64,000 nucleotides of DNA from Tritrichomonas musculus (taxonomy: Eukaryota; Parabasalia; Tritrichomonadida; Tritrichomonadidae): the NCBI GenBank assembly GCA_039105265.1, contig JAPFFF010000014.1, forward strand, positions 2,294,001-2,358,000, in the 5' to 3' direction. Position 1 is the first letter of the stretch. Every line of letters begins with the position of its first letter. A program made the position numbers and the translations under genes. Positions 10,608 through 20,507 of this stretch are shown here, piece by piece. A model generated the notes under the pieces. That model did not search any database. It saw nothing but the letters and a program-made list of their open reading frames with translations, and was not told where the DNA came from.

Positions 10608-11649
10608 GGGTTTATTTCACCTAAGTACTCAATTTTTCACTTAAGTTATCAAAAATTGAAAAGGTAAAAAAAATAATATCTCCAATTGATAAAGAAAAAA
10701 TATTTAGTATCATTTTTCCTCTCAAAAACATATCATTAAAAAATTCCAAAATGTTAAGCGCTGCAGCATTTATAGAGTAAGAAGCCGAAAAAAATATATA
10801 TTAATCGGGGTTCCGTGGAGATTACAATGACGCAATTTTTATCCCAAAATTCCTTTTTCAAATATAATATCTAATTTAATCGCAACAAACTCCACGAGAA
10901 AAAAGTTTGTAAGTACCAGGACATTGTAGACAATTGAGTTTTACGTCGAACTTTGCGATATAAAATGCTAATTCGTATATTTTTAGATCAGCGATTTATA
11001 TCTAATAATTTAATTTTCTTGGTTCATTGTTGAAATAGATAGAAAATCTCCTCGAATAATATTCTTTATCATTTTTTACATATTATACTAGCTTTAAACG
11101 TTATAAAAAACCCTCTGAATATATACGATTATTCTATAATATTCATAAACCAATCAGTAAATTGCTAACAAAAACATATTAAAATATATATATGTGAATC
11201 AATATTAGAAAATATGTAAATCATTTTTTCTTATTTTATTTTTTTGATGTAGAAAAATGAAGATTATGATTAAATCAAAACTTATTATAAACGTATTTGG
11301 TATTAAATCAAGATATATTACTGTATTTATTTAAAGTATTTTGATTTTTATATTATTTGGAATATATTTGAGTAGTATATAAATTGTTTTTACTAGAAAA
11401 ATCTATATCATATTTTGATATATCAACATTTTAAAATTATTTTTTTTTTCTATAACTTATTTAAATTTTTCAATAATTATTTGTAATTTTGAGAAAAGTT
11501 TATATCAGTTGATGAATATTTTAAATCAATTTTTTGAGATAATGCCTTTTATCGGCAACTTTTTGTGATGTTTTTATTGAATGAAGATTAAGAATTATTG
11601 ACATAGAAAAAGTAGGAAAGTAAAATAATTATATAAAATCAAAAATCTT
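10608..11649 (+). repeat. Left terminal inverted repeat of the MULE
   Basis: About 1,042 bp, the inverse of 23696-24739. Matches include the block with TTAAGCGCTGCAGCATTTAT near 10753 and the inner end at the GACATAGAAAAAGTAGGAAA block near 11600. No gene is seen inside. Confidence 0.9.
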
Positions 11650-11654
11650 TTTGT

Positions 11655-12040
11655 TCAAAAGCAACCATTAATAAGCAAGTAACAACTACAAAAAAGCAAA
11701 TCGCAACCACGAATAATTAAATAATGTTAGCTTTATCAGTATACAGGACAAATGACAAACTAAAAAAGCAGATCACTAAAAAATAACCACAAATCCGGAA
11801 GCAAAGGTAAGCCAGTGCCTATAAACAACTGTTATAATCAATAAAACAGTAAATACCAGCAAACAACATATTTACAAGCAACATTTTCAGATCAGCAAAC
11901 TTAATCGACATAGATCTCTAGTAGCACACAAATAAATTCCTCCGCACACAGTTATGTTTCTTTTCACATGCAAGCAAGGTTTTCTCAGCAAACGAATCCA
12001 ACTCCTTCCTCAAATGCAATTATAAATTCACAAATAGCAT
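11655..12040 (+). repeat. Subterminal AGCA/AGCAA-rich block next to the left TIR
   Basis: About a dozen AGCA or AGCAA motifs occur in 385 bases, all on the plus strand, giving a strong A/C bias quite unlike the surrounding DNA. It begins just inside the left TIR and is not mirrored at the right end. Subterminal motif clusters bind transposase in other DNA transposons; that role here is inference. Confidence 0.4.
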
Positions 12041-12425
12041 CCATTTTTCAAGTTTTTTATTCTCATTAAGTAAAATTATCTTTCAATTAAACTAATTTAC
12101 ACTAAATAAGCCCTCCTTTTTATTTTTGCTTTTATGCTCTTCTTAAATAGATTAAATTTTATTATTCTGAATTTATTTGGTCATTCTTTTGCAAAAAGTT
12201 TTTCCTTCTCAATTTTAATTTTTAATTTACAGAAGCATGCGATTAAGAATTTCACCTTTCTTCTATAAAAACAATATTAATAATCAAAATAAAACATTAT
12301 TTCTAATCAATTTTATTAAAAAAAAAATTAAATTCAAATATCATTCTTAATTGCCTACTTCAAACTTCCAAAATTATCATAATTTTTATAAAAATAATGA
12401 AAATTAAATAAATCATTCTTTTTGG

Positions 12426-12487
12426 TTTTTTGAAAGCTGGCAATTCTTTTTTGGAGTCTGAAAAAAGAATTGCCAGCTTTCAAAAAA
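12426..12487. repeat. Perfect 27-bp hairpin with 8-base loop
   Basis: Two 27-bp arms at 12426-12452 and 12461-12487, with core GAAAGCTGGCAATTC, are exact inverses around the loop GGAGTCTG. Directly after it, AAAAAACTGTCA (12503-12514) pairs with TGACAGTTTTTT (12566-12577), enclosing a further CATTCATC/GATGAATG hairpin. This looks like a foldback element inside the MULE. Confidence 0.8.
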
Positions 12488-12574
12488 TGGCTTTTTCTCA
12501 ATAAAAAACTGTCAACCGCGAGAGTATTTGACCCTAAATTGGCCATTCATCCTTATATAGATGAATGACAGTTT

Positions 12575-12690
12575 TTTTCTATCTTTAACGGGCGAAGGGA
12601 AAAATAGGACCGGGTTTTGCGAGGGCTTTGGAAAAAGTTCGCAGGGGACGGTTATGAGGTTAAAAATGGCCTGAACGATAAATAAAAAAT
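12575..12690. other. GC-richer island inside the MULE
   Basis: A stretch of about 115 bases with G-rich words (ACGGGCGAAGGG, GACCGGG, GCAGGGGACGG) is markedly less AT-rich than the DNA around it. No frame or fold is recognised; probably a fragment of another inserted element. Confidence 0.35.
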
Positions 12691-13020
12691 AACTTTTTCA
12701 AAGATGACAATACATTTTTGTTAAGAAGTAAAAAGAATTGTTATTTTATATTCACAAATAATAATAATTTATCTATTTTTTCCCCACTATTTAGTAAAAA
12801 AAAAAACTATCAAAAAAGTCAAGACGTTAGTTAAAATTGCAAGAAGTACGTTAGAAAATTAAAACCGATGAAAATAAATAAATAAAATAACCCTACGATA
12901 ATTATCTTTAATATATTGATATATAATAAATATTTATACTAAATTATCGTGAATACAATCATTTTTTATTTCTATAAAAGTGTTTTTACAAATTTCATTA
13001 ACGTATATAAATTAACTGAA

Positions 13021-13090
13021 TTTGAAATCAATTTTTTGAGTATAATAGCTTTTACCTGCCACTTTTTGTGATGTATTTATTGAATGTTTT
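13021..13090 (+). repeat. Diverged copy of the TIR inner end
   Basis: The segment with ATCAATTTTTTGAGTATAAT and CACTTTTTGTGATGTATTTA resembles 11505-11582 inside the left TIR, in the same orientation but with several differences. It points to an older related element or an internal duplication. Confidence 0.6.
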
Positions 13091-13779
13091 TTATTTTTGT
13101 TTTTTGTTTTTTGTTTTTAATCAAAAGAAGACTTTAATTAAATATTTATTATAGTATTAAATTTTATTTATTTCAATCTGATCATTTTTACTTATAATTT
13201 CAAATATTTAACAAGATAAAATGGAAAAAAAAACACATATTTTTTTCTGATAAATTTACATATTTCGGTTTATATTTTTAAAAATTCAATTAATTCCATT
13301 ATTAGACTTAATAACTTTAAAATTGACTATAAATTAAATTAAATCTATTAGATAAATTTATTTTCTATTGAAAAAAAAAAAACTAATTCATTGAAATAAT
13401 AAACTAGTTGAAATATAAATTCATCTATGCTATTTTTATATATTATATTATGTTTTTTAAATAAACATTATTTCTTAATGATATAAAAAGTAATTTATGA
13501 AAAATAAAACTATGAAGCAAAGAAACAAAAAAGATATTGATAATATATGTATATTGAGATTTTAAAATTGATTTAAGAGGAGCTTTAAAATATTGAATAC
13601 ATATGGTTATAAATTCAATTTCATTTTCAAAATTTATTCTATTTTTTTCAATAAGGTTTCAATTAAAATCAAATTCGACTTTATCTCTAAATTAAACGGA
13701 ATAAACCAAAAAAAAAAAAGATAAACGACTAATCTGAAAAAAAACTAACGTAACACTCTAAAAAAAAAGTCAACGGATT

Positions 13780-13789
13780 TCATTTTTTT
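13780..13789 (+). promoter_or_regulatory. Initiator-like TCATTT before the transposase start
   Basis: TCATTTTTTT begins 13 bases before the ATG at 13793. It fits the trichomonad initiator pattern TCAY(T/A), which sits directly at short 5' leaders in Trichomonas vaginalis. Function here is inferred. Confidence 0.5.
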
Positions 13790-13792
13790 ATT

Positions 13793-16700
13793 ATGGATGA
13801 TACAAATTCCGTAAATGCAGTCTATGATGAAATTATCCTTGATAGAATGAAAAAGGTTCAAAATTACCTTTTAAGTTTTATTGATACAGAGGAAGATATT
13901 GAAGAAAGTTATCAGCTCATTACAGATATCATTGTAAATGAAAAAATCTATGAAAATATACAAGAATTTAAATTAATGTTAACATTAATCACCAGAATAT
14001 CGAACAATCATCATCGATATGTCAATTTTTTCCCGAAAATTGAAAAAATTATATTAGATATAAAAGCCGAAATCGTTCAGAACTTCTCGAATTCAGAAAT
14101 ATTTGATATTTTCAAAAGCAACAAAAGAATTCTACTATTTTTAATCGAAAGTCAAATATTAATATTTGATGACTATGTTTGCAAACAACTGATAAAGGAA
14201 AAATTTATCATAACTAAATATCCACAATTTTTCTCGCCTGAATTACAGCCATTTATCAAAAATGATTGGTTTCCTCCAAATAATGCAAATAATAATTGGA
14301 TTAATGAGATTAACACAGAATTGCCTGACAATTTTTATGAAAACAGAAAAATAGGTGAGAATGATAGTTATATTTGTAAATTAATCCAATGTGATATGAT
14401 TACTGAATTTCAATCATATATTCAAACAAATCAAATCTCATTTGACGAAATAATCAATTTATCTATATATGAAACTAATTTATTTTTAATCAAAAATTCA
14501 ATTGTAAGTAAATTGAGTTTCATAAATTATGCAGCATTTTTCGGATCATTTAAAATTTTCAAATTTTTACAAAAAAATGGAGCCAAAATAACTCCAGAAT
14601 CTTGGCTTTTTGCCATACATGGTAATAACTTTGAAATAATTCACCTTCTTGAAGAAAAACGTATCAAACCTGATGACAAAACATTTAAACAATCTTTTAT
14701 AGAATCAGTCAAATGTCATCATAATGAACTTGCAAGTTACATTGAAAAGAATTATTTCAATAAAAAAAAAGTGATTGATCAAAATACTTTGCATCAGATA
14801 TTTAAATATAATAATTTCGCTTTTATATCTGAAGATAATATTGGAAGTTATAAAATATTTGATTTTTCAATGTGTGATGAAATATTTGATGATTTTAGTA
14901 TAAAAAAGAAACGTGGAAGACCAAAAGGCAAACAATATCTTGATAAAGGAGATAATGCAAAAGCAAAAGCCAGAAAGAAAAAGGATAATAATATAAGGAT
15001 GCGGCAACTGGAAAATCCAATACTAGAACCATCGACACATAAGACTTTTATGATTACAATGCCAACGAGAAATTCATTGAGCCAAGAAGATATTAATTCT
15101 CTGCACGATAGCGCCATAGAAAATGAAATGAGTGAATGCTGGAGCAGATTTGATATTGAAGGAAAATTTGTAGGAACAAATAATGAAGTAACAGAATCAT
15201 CATCTGATGTAAATGATATAAATGATACAATAACAATTGCAAATCTTGAATCACATGAACCTTTTCAAAATGAATTTATTGTTCAAACAATTTTAGCCAA
15301 AGCAAATAAAGGTTATAGACTTATGAAAATTGAAACAAAAGATCCAAGCAGACTTGGATTTAAATGCAAATCACAAGGATGCTTTTATACAGCTAATTTT
15401 ATACGATCTGAAGATGGTTTTCATTTAGAAAATCAGACTTACCATACATGCCCGAAGCCAGTCATTGTTTCAACTGAATCACTTCAAAAAGTTATATTTG
15501 AAAACGGTAAAAGTTCACAATTAGATGCAAAGTATATGGCTAAAATAAATTCAAAGTTTAACTTATTACCAAACACAATTAATAATCTAAGAATTAGGAG
15601 GAATTATAATATTGTTTTTAATTTGACCAGAGAAGACAGATTAGCATCCTGGGGCAAATTGACCAGTCTTATTCAAATAATTAGGCAAGCAGGAGGTAAT
15701 GGATATATACATAAAAACAATGAAGGATTGATAGATTTTGTTGGTATTGTGCCCAACTATGCTCTCCAATTTATTTATGCATCAATTTTCTTCCCCGTCG
15801 TACAAACTGATACCAGATTTCAAAATGGCATTTCAAAAGGGCACTTGTATACTTTGGTAACAATGACCGGAGACAGAAGTATTCTTCCTCTGGCCGTAGC
15901 ATGGGCTCCCTCAGAAAAAGGAGATTATACAGATTTGTTTTTGAGTTTGTTGAGAGGTCATTTGCATCGAATTGAAACCTGTCATACTGATGATTCTCGA
16001 GCATTAATTGGTAGCATAGAAAAGGTTGGAATTAACAATTTACTCTGTGCATGGCATATAAGTCAGCATTGTCCGAGTAAAGAAGAATTTTTGTCACTTG
16101 TAAAGTCTCAATCTCCACAAGAATATAATTCAAAAAAAAATGCTATCAATCAATCAAACAATGAATTAAAAAAATATTTAGATACAGGCAATAAATGGAG
16201 TAAAATAAGCCGTTTTGAAACAGATGCTAAAGGAGATCAAAGCTTATCATCATCTGCAGTTGAATCTTTGAACGCAAAAATCAAAAGACTAGACCTCAAA
16301 AATAAGGAACCTCTGGAAATTTTCCAGCAGATATATGATATTGGATTTACAACTCTTCAAGATATATGTTCACAAAGTGGAACACTTACTAATAGTGCTC
16401 AAAGTTATTTAAGCTATGCTCTTGCAATTGCTCAGCATTTAACAGTTTTTCAAACGCCAGTTTCACAATTTAAATATGAAGTATTTAAAGATGCTACTGA
16501 AAAATGCACAGTTATAATTTGTCCTGATGAAGCTCCAATTTGCTTATGCAAATTCTATCATGATACAGGTATGGTATGTATCCATTTACTCGCCGTGGCT
16601 TGTCAATTCAAAATCGACTGGAGTAAATGGATACATCCCAGATATTTCGTATCATATTACAAATCAATTTTCCAACATCATATTATTTATCCTAATTTTG

Positions 16701-16810
16701 ATGGAATTGTACAAATGAATAATGACATTCCAATAGGAGTGACATCGTTAAAACAACAAAGAAACAGAATTGATCAATTTGGTAATATAACTTCAACTCA
16801 TAAACATTAA
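13793..16810 (+). CDS. MULE transposase with N-terminal ankyrin-like (DUF3447-type) region
   Basis: A 1005-residue protein with an intact frame. Residues about 1-330 are helical ankyrin-like sequence of the trichomonad DUF3447 type (INYAAFFGSFKIFKFLQKNG, then HLLEEKRI and ESVKCHHNELASYIEKNYF). About 371-398 is basic with an AT-hook-like KKKRGRPKGK. About 505-555 has a CX4C...HXC zinc finger of the FLYWCH/WRKY-GCM1 kind (FKCKSQGC ... YHTC). The MULE core follows: first Asp in VQTDTRF (about 671), second Asp in HTDDSRA (about 731), C-W-H in LCAWHIS (about 752) and Glu in SAVESLNAK (about 822). A C-terminal SWIM finger has CLCKF and VCIHLL (about 917-931). All expected catalytic and zinc residues are visible, so it looks competent to cut and paste the surrounding 14-kb element. 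The ankyrin part resembles host protein families and a fragment at 25389. Confidence 0.92.
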   Translation: MDDTNSVNAVYDEIILDRMKKVQNYLLSFIDTEEDIEESYQLITDIIVNEKIYENIQEFKLMLTLITRISNNHHRYVNFFPKIEKIILDIKAEIVQNFSNSEIFDIFKSNKRILLFLIESQILIFDDYVCKQLIKEKFIITKYPQFFSPELQPFIKNDWFPPNNANNNWINEINTELPDNFYENRKIGENDSYICKLIQCDMITEFQSYIQTNQISFDEIINLSIYETNLFLIKNSIVSKLSFINYAAFFGSFKIFKFLQKNGAKITPESWLFAIHGNNFEIIHLLEEKRIKPDDKTFKQSFIESVKCHHNELASYIEKNYFNKKKVIDQNTLHQIFKYNNFAFISEDNIGSYKIFDFSMCDEIFDDFSIKKKRGRPKGKQYLDKGDNAKAKARKKKDNNIRMRQLENPILEPSTHKTFMITMPTRNSLSQEDINSLHDSAIENEMSECWSRFDIEGKFVGTNNEVTESSSDVNDINDTITIANLESHEPFQNEFIVQTILAKANKGYRLMKIETKDPSRLGFKCKSQGCFYTANFIRSEDGFHLENQTYHTCPKPVIVSTESLQKVIFENGKSSQLDAKYMAKINSKFNLLPNTINNLRIRRNYNIVFNLTREDRLASWGKLTSLIQIIRQAGGNGYIHKNNEGLIDFVGIVPNYALQFIYASIFFPVVQTDTRFQNGISKGHLYTLVTMTGDRSILPLAVAWAPSEKGDYTDLFLSLLRGHLHRIETCHTDDSRALIGSIEKVGINNLLCAWHISQHCPSKEEFLSLVKSQSPQEYNSKKNAINQSNNELKKYLDTGNKWSKISRFETDAKGDQSLSSSAVESLNAKIKRLDLKNKEPLEIFQQIYDIGFTTLQDICSQSGTLTNSAQSYLSYALAIAQHLTVFQTPVSQFKYEVFKDATEKCTVIICPDEAPICLCKFYHDTGMVCIHLLAVACQFKIDWSKWIHPRYFVSYYKSIFQHHIIYPNFDGIVQMNNDIPIGVTSLKQQRNRIDQFGNITSTHKH

Positions 16811-16969
16811 TATCACATAAACAACAATTAAATCAAAGACTTTTCAAAAACTTGCTTCTTTATTTCTAGTTTTTCATTTATTTATATAATTCATTAAAAA
16901 AGTATATTCTAAATAAAATTCAATTTTCAAATTAGATATATTATTTCAAATTAAGAATATTTATATTTA

Positions 16970-17858
16970 TATAGATTCAACCGTTTGTAAAGTGTCAAAA
17001 AATTGAATAAAAATTAAAAATTAATTATTTTGTTTATTTTACTATTAAAATAATATCTCCATTATTTATTAATTCTAAAATATATCTTATAATAAAAAAA
17101 TATCTATAGGGTCATGAAAGAGAATAATAGAAAGTTGACATGAAATGTTATATGAAAAATTCATAATTTATGAACCAAAAAAAGACAATTCATGTTAAAT
17201 ACAATAGAATAATTATTTAATTCATAAACAAAAACATATAATTCAATGATTAAATACTTGAAATTAATGAATTTTGAAAAAGATTCAAATCATATCAAAC
17301 ATCAATTTTAAAAATCTATAAAGAAATATCACACATCTTTTCATGATTCATAACTGATATTTTATGGTGATAATAATATCATTTTTAATGTAAAAATATT
17401 TTAATTCTAATCTTTATTATTTCAACTAAAAATAATAATCTAAAAAGTTGGCTTTACAATATTAATGTATTAATAAAAGCATTGGCATTGATGTTTTTTA
17501 GACGTGAAATATGATATCTGAAGATAAAAAAAAATAACTGTCAATTCGTAGAAATAAATAAAAAAAATACTAGAACAAGATGATATGATTGCATCTGCCT
17601 TTTTTATCTAGTTTAAAATAATTGGAATTTGGATAAACTCTATTATTTAAATATTAATTGAATTTGAAATGTGAAATGAAAAATATAAGAAAAGCATTCA
17701 ATTAAAAAATCCATTCCCTTTCATGACATGATAGACAATTTTTTTCCAAAAATTAATACTTGATTATTTAGCAAATTATCTACAAAATGATAATATTTTT
17801 ATTAAAAAATATTGAAGTTTTAAAAATGTGTCACTTTTTTACGGTTGAATCCCCTATA
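16970..17858. mobile_element. Nested element with GATTCAACCGT inverted ends
   Basis: GATTCAACCGT at 16974-16984 is mirrored by ACGGTTGAATC at 17841-17851, with AAAGTG-like sequence inside both. The right end reads TATAGGGGATTCAACCGT when inverted, resembling the ends of the 6355-7803 element (TATAGGGGGTCAACCG), so both probably belong to one family. The left end lacks part of the G run. The 0.9-kb interior holds no gene; it lies inside the MULE. Confidence 0.55.
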
Positions 17859-18244
17859 TATTTATATTTAAAATATAAATTTATTTGATTTAATCTAGTA
17901 TATTTGTATTTTACAATTTTACTTGAATTAGATATTTCATTCATTTAAGGGCATCCGTCCCAAAAATGCTGTAAACTTGTCAATATTGAATAAACTCATA
18001 GAATACATCTTTCAATACTTCCAAATTATGAAAAAGTTTAGGTCAAAAATGATGATATTTGTCCTAAAAGATCAAAAAACAATTATTTTTTTTTTTTTGA
18101 CAGATATAATTTTACAAAAAATGATAGGGGGTGTAACGATAGAAAATTTTCAATAAATATCTATAGGATTTCCTTGAAAAGCATATAGTTAAAATGCATA
18201 TTAAAAACTATAAATAACAAATAAATTCAATTGATCAAAAGCCT

Positions 18245-18650
18245 ACCAGAAGTCGAGCATACACTTTTAAAATTTCTGAAGCTCTGTTTGAATCATGTTT
18301 ATAAAAAAACCAATATAAAAATTATTAATAAATATAAATAAATAATCATATACAAGTATATAATTAAAATATATGTTTACTATTTGAAAATATAAAACAG
18401 AAGTCGAGATTACGCATTTTTATATTTCTGAAACTCTGTTTGATTTTTAAATAAGAGAAATATCCTTGTAAATGTATGATATTTCATAGTATAAAATATA
18501 ATATATACTATTATATATATTGATAAATGATAAAATAATTCTTTATTTCATTTTTATCTTTTATTTAATTCTATAATTCTGAAATACAAAAAGTCCAAAT
18601 AAACAAACAGAGCTTTTGAAAAATGAAAAGTGTATACTTGACTTCTGATA
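18245..18650. mobile_element. MITE-like element with three copies of a 45-bp motif
   Basis: 18245-18290 (CAGAAGTCGAGCATACACTT ... GCTCTGTTTG) is repeated directly at about 18400-18445 (CAGAAGTCGAGATTACGC ... CTCTGTTTGA) and in inverse at 18606-18650 (ACAGAGCTTTTGAAAAATGA ... ACTTCTG). The outer two form terminal inverted repeats of about 406 bp of DNA without a gene. Confidence 0.55.
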
Positions 18651-19252
18651 GATGAAATGAAATAAAAAATATTTTTTCTGATTCTATATTTTGTATCTAT
18701 TATAAATATAAAATAAAAAAATTAATATTACAAAATAAATACGCACCTTTATTATTTATTATTTTTAAATTATATTTTATATAAAAGGAAATAAAACTTT
18801 TATTTAGTTAATAAATTATCATTAATTGCTTTTGTTTTCATTCATAATTGAACTAATAAAGTTTTCAGAGATATTTTGTTCATTCCATCTTAAACTTTAT
18901 ATAGTTTAATTTATATAAAGCTTTTCACATTGTTTTGCCGTGAAACAATTGATAATATTGTAGCTCCATATTAAAAAAAATATCATTTGATCTTATTACT
19001 TATATTCTTGTCAAATTAAACAGTTATTTGATTTAAAAAATCATTTTAATATTCTTGACTTGGAATTCTTATTTCAACAAAAACAATTATTTCCTTTTCT
19101 TGTCAGTCATTTTCTATCTCATTAAGAAATTATTGATCGATATTGGGATCATCTGGAGGTGCCAGTTCACCTATTCTATCAGCTTATAGCATTTATATGT
19201 ATTTTCCATGGAATCTCCATCCCCCATTTCTACATCAGTTATTTTCGAAATA

Positions 19253-19740
19253 AAAGTAACCACGCTTATAAAAATATTTGTAATCATATTTATAATACTT
19301 CGTTAAGCCTGTCCTTAACACTTGCACCATATAGCTCTGGCACAATCTTCGATATAAGGACGTCCATTTGTGCCGTCCATAACGTTACATTCATGATGAA
19401 AATATTAAGAATATTAACATCAACCTCGTCTTTATCCCATAAATTGGTTTAGGTAGATTATTTGCCCTAAAATAATTTTGATAACGAGACCATAAAACTT
19501 TTTGCTTAGAATTTTTTTGTTACCAACTTTTTGAATTATATGGACTGTTGGAGCTTTTTGAAGACTTTGTAAGGCGGGGTCCAGGGGTGGGAGCCCTTGG
19601 AGTAGTGGTAGGCTGGGGCATTTTATTTGGCCTAGCCTACGGTTCACTACTGCTATATATCTATTTTATTATTATTATGATAATTATTATAAGCGTGGTT
19701 ACTTTATATTATAATTATAATTGTGCCGTCCATAACGTTA
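19253..19740. repeat. Mixed inverted and direct repeat cluster
   Basis: AAAGTAACCACGCTTATAA (19253-19271) occurs in inverse at 19687-19705, while TTGTGCCGTCCATAACGTTA (19368-19387) occurs again in the same direction at 19721-19740. Between them, 19560-19655 is GC-rich and can fold: AGTAGTG-GTAGGCT at about 19601 pairs with AGCCTAC ... CACTACT at about 19633-19652. It looks like a rearranged mobile fragment; family unknown. Confidence 0.55.
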
Positions 19741-19884
19741 AATATTATCAAAATTAGTATACTCAAAATCATTTAATTCTATAAATCTTGTAGGACCATA
19801 AATTTCATCAATATAAGTTTTCCCTTTTATAATATTGGTTCTAATCATCATCACTAAATATTCTTTCTTGTTAAAAATAAAATC

Positions 19885-20507
19885 TTAATAAAATTCTAAA
19901 CCAAATTCTTTTGTTGAAGTATTATCTGAATAAAAAATGTTATCTATCGTTTGGTCATCACAAAGTGTAAATACATAATAAAAATGCTTCCACAAATTAT
20001 TCTCCATTTCATCTAATTTTGTCTTTAATGTTTCATAATTATTATTGCTCTTGTTTTTTACTAAGTTTTTTACATATTTCACGATAGCTATATCTGGGTC
20101 TTGAGCTATATCTATTCCAGGTATGCTAAAGTGCTTAATATACGTAATACTTGATGGATCATTACCTTATACAGAATCATTTTCTTAAGTTCTAATGCAT
20201 TATGAAACAAGTCCTGTGTTATTTTTTATACCTATAACAAATCTATAACATCGCATTTATATACATCTCTAAGATTAATATCCTTTATAAATGTAAATAT
20301 TTTGGGTTCAAGTATGTTAGCATAATCAGAATCGTCAAATTCTATCGTAAAAACTTTTTCTCTAGCAACAGTGATAAGATCTTTGCTAAGATTGCTGCCA
20401 GTTAAGTCTTTGTCAAACATTATCTCTGGACAAGGTTCAAGTTTAAGGTTTTGATTGCTACACATAATAAATATCGTGATACCTATCACTGTTGTTGCCT
20501 GTAGCAA
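19885..20507 (-). pseudogene. Decayed reading frames of unknown family inside the MULE
   Basis: Two minus-strand pieces of 91 and 65 codons (20507-20232 and 20082-19885) look like parts of one broken gene. The first opens with a hydrophobic stretch (TTVIGITIFIM) and continues with acidic sequence; the second is rich in Asn, Lys and Asp. I do not recognise either. They are passenger sequence relative to the transposase and could be captured host DNA or part of an older inserted element. Confidence 0.4.
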
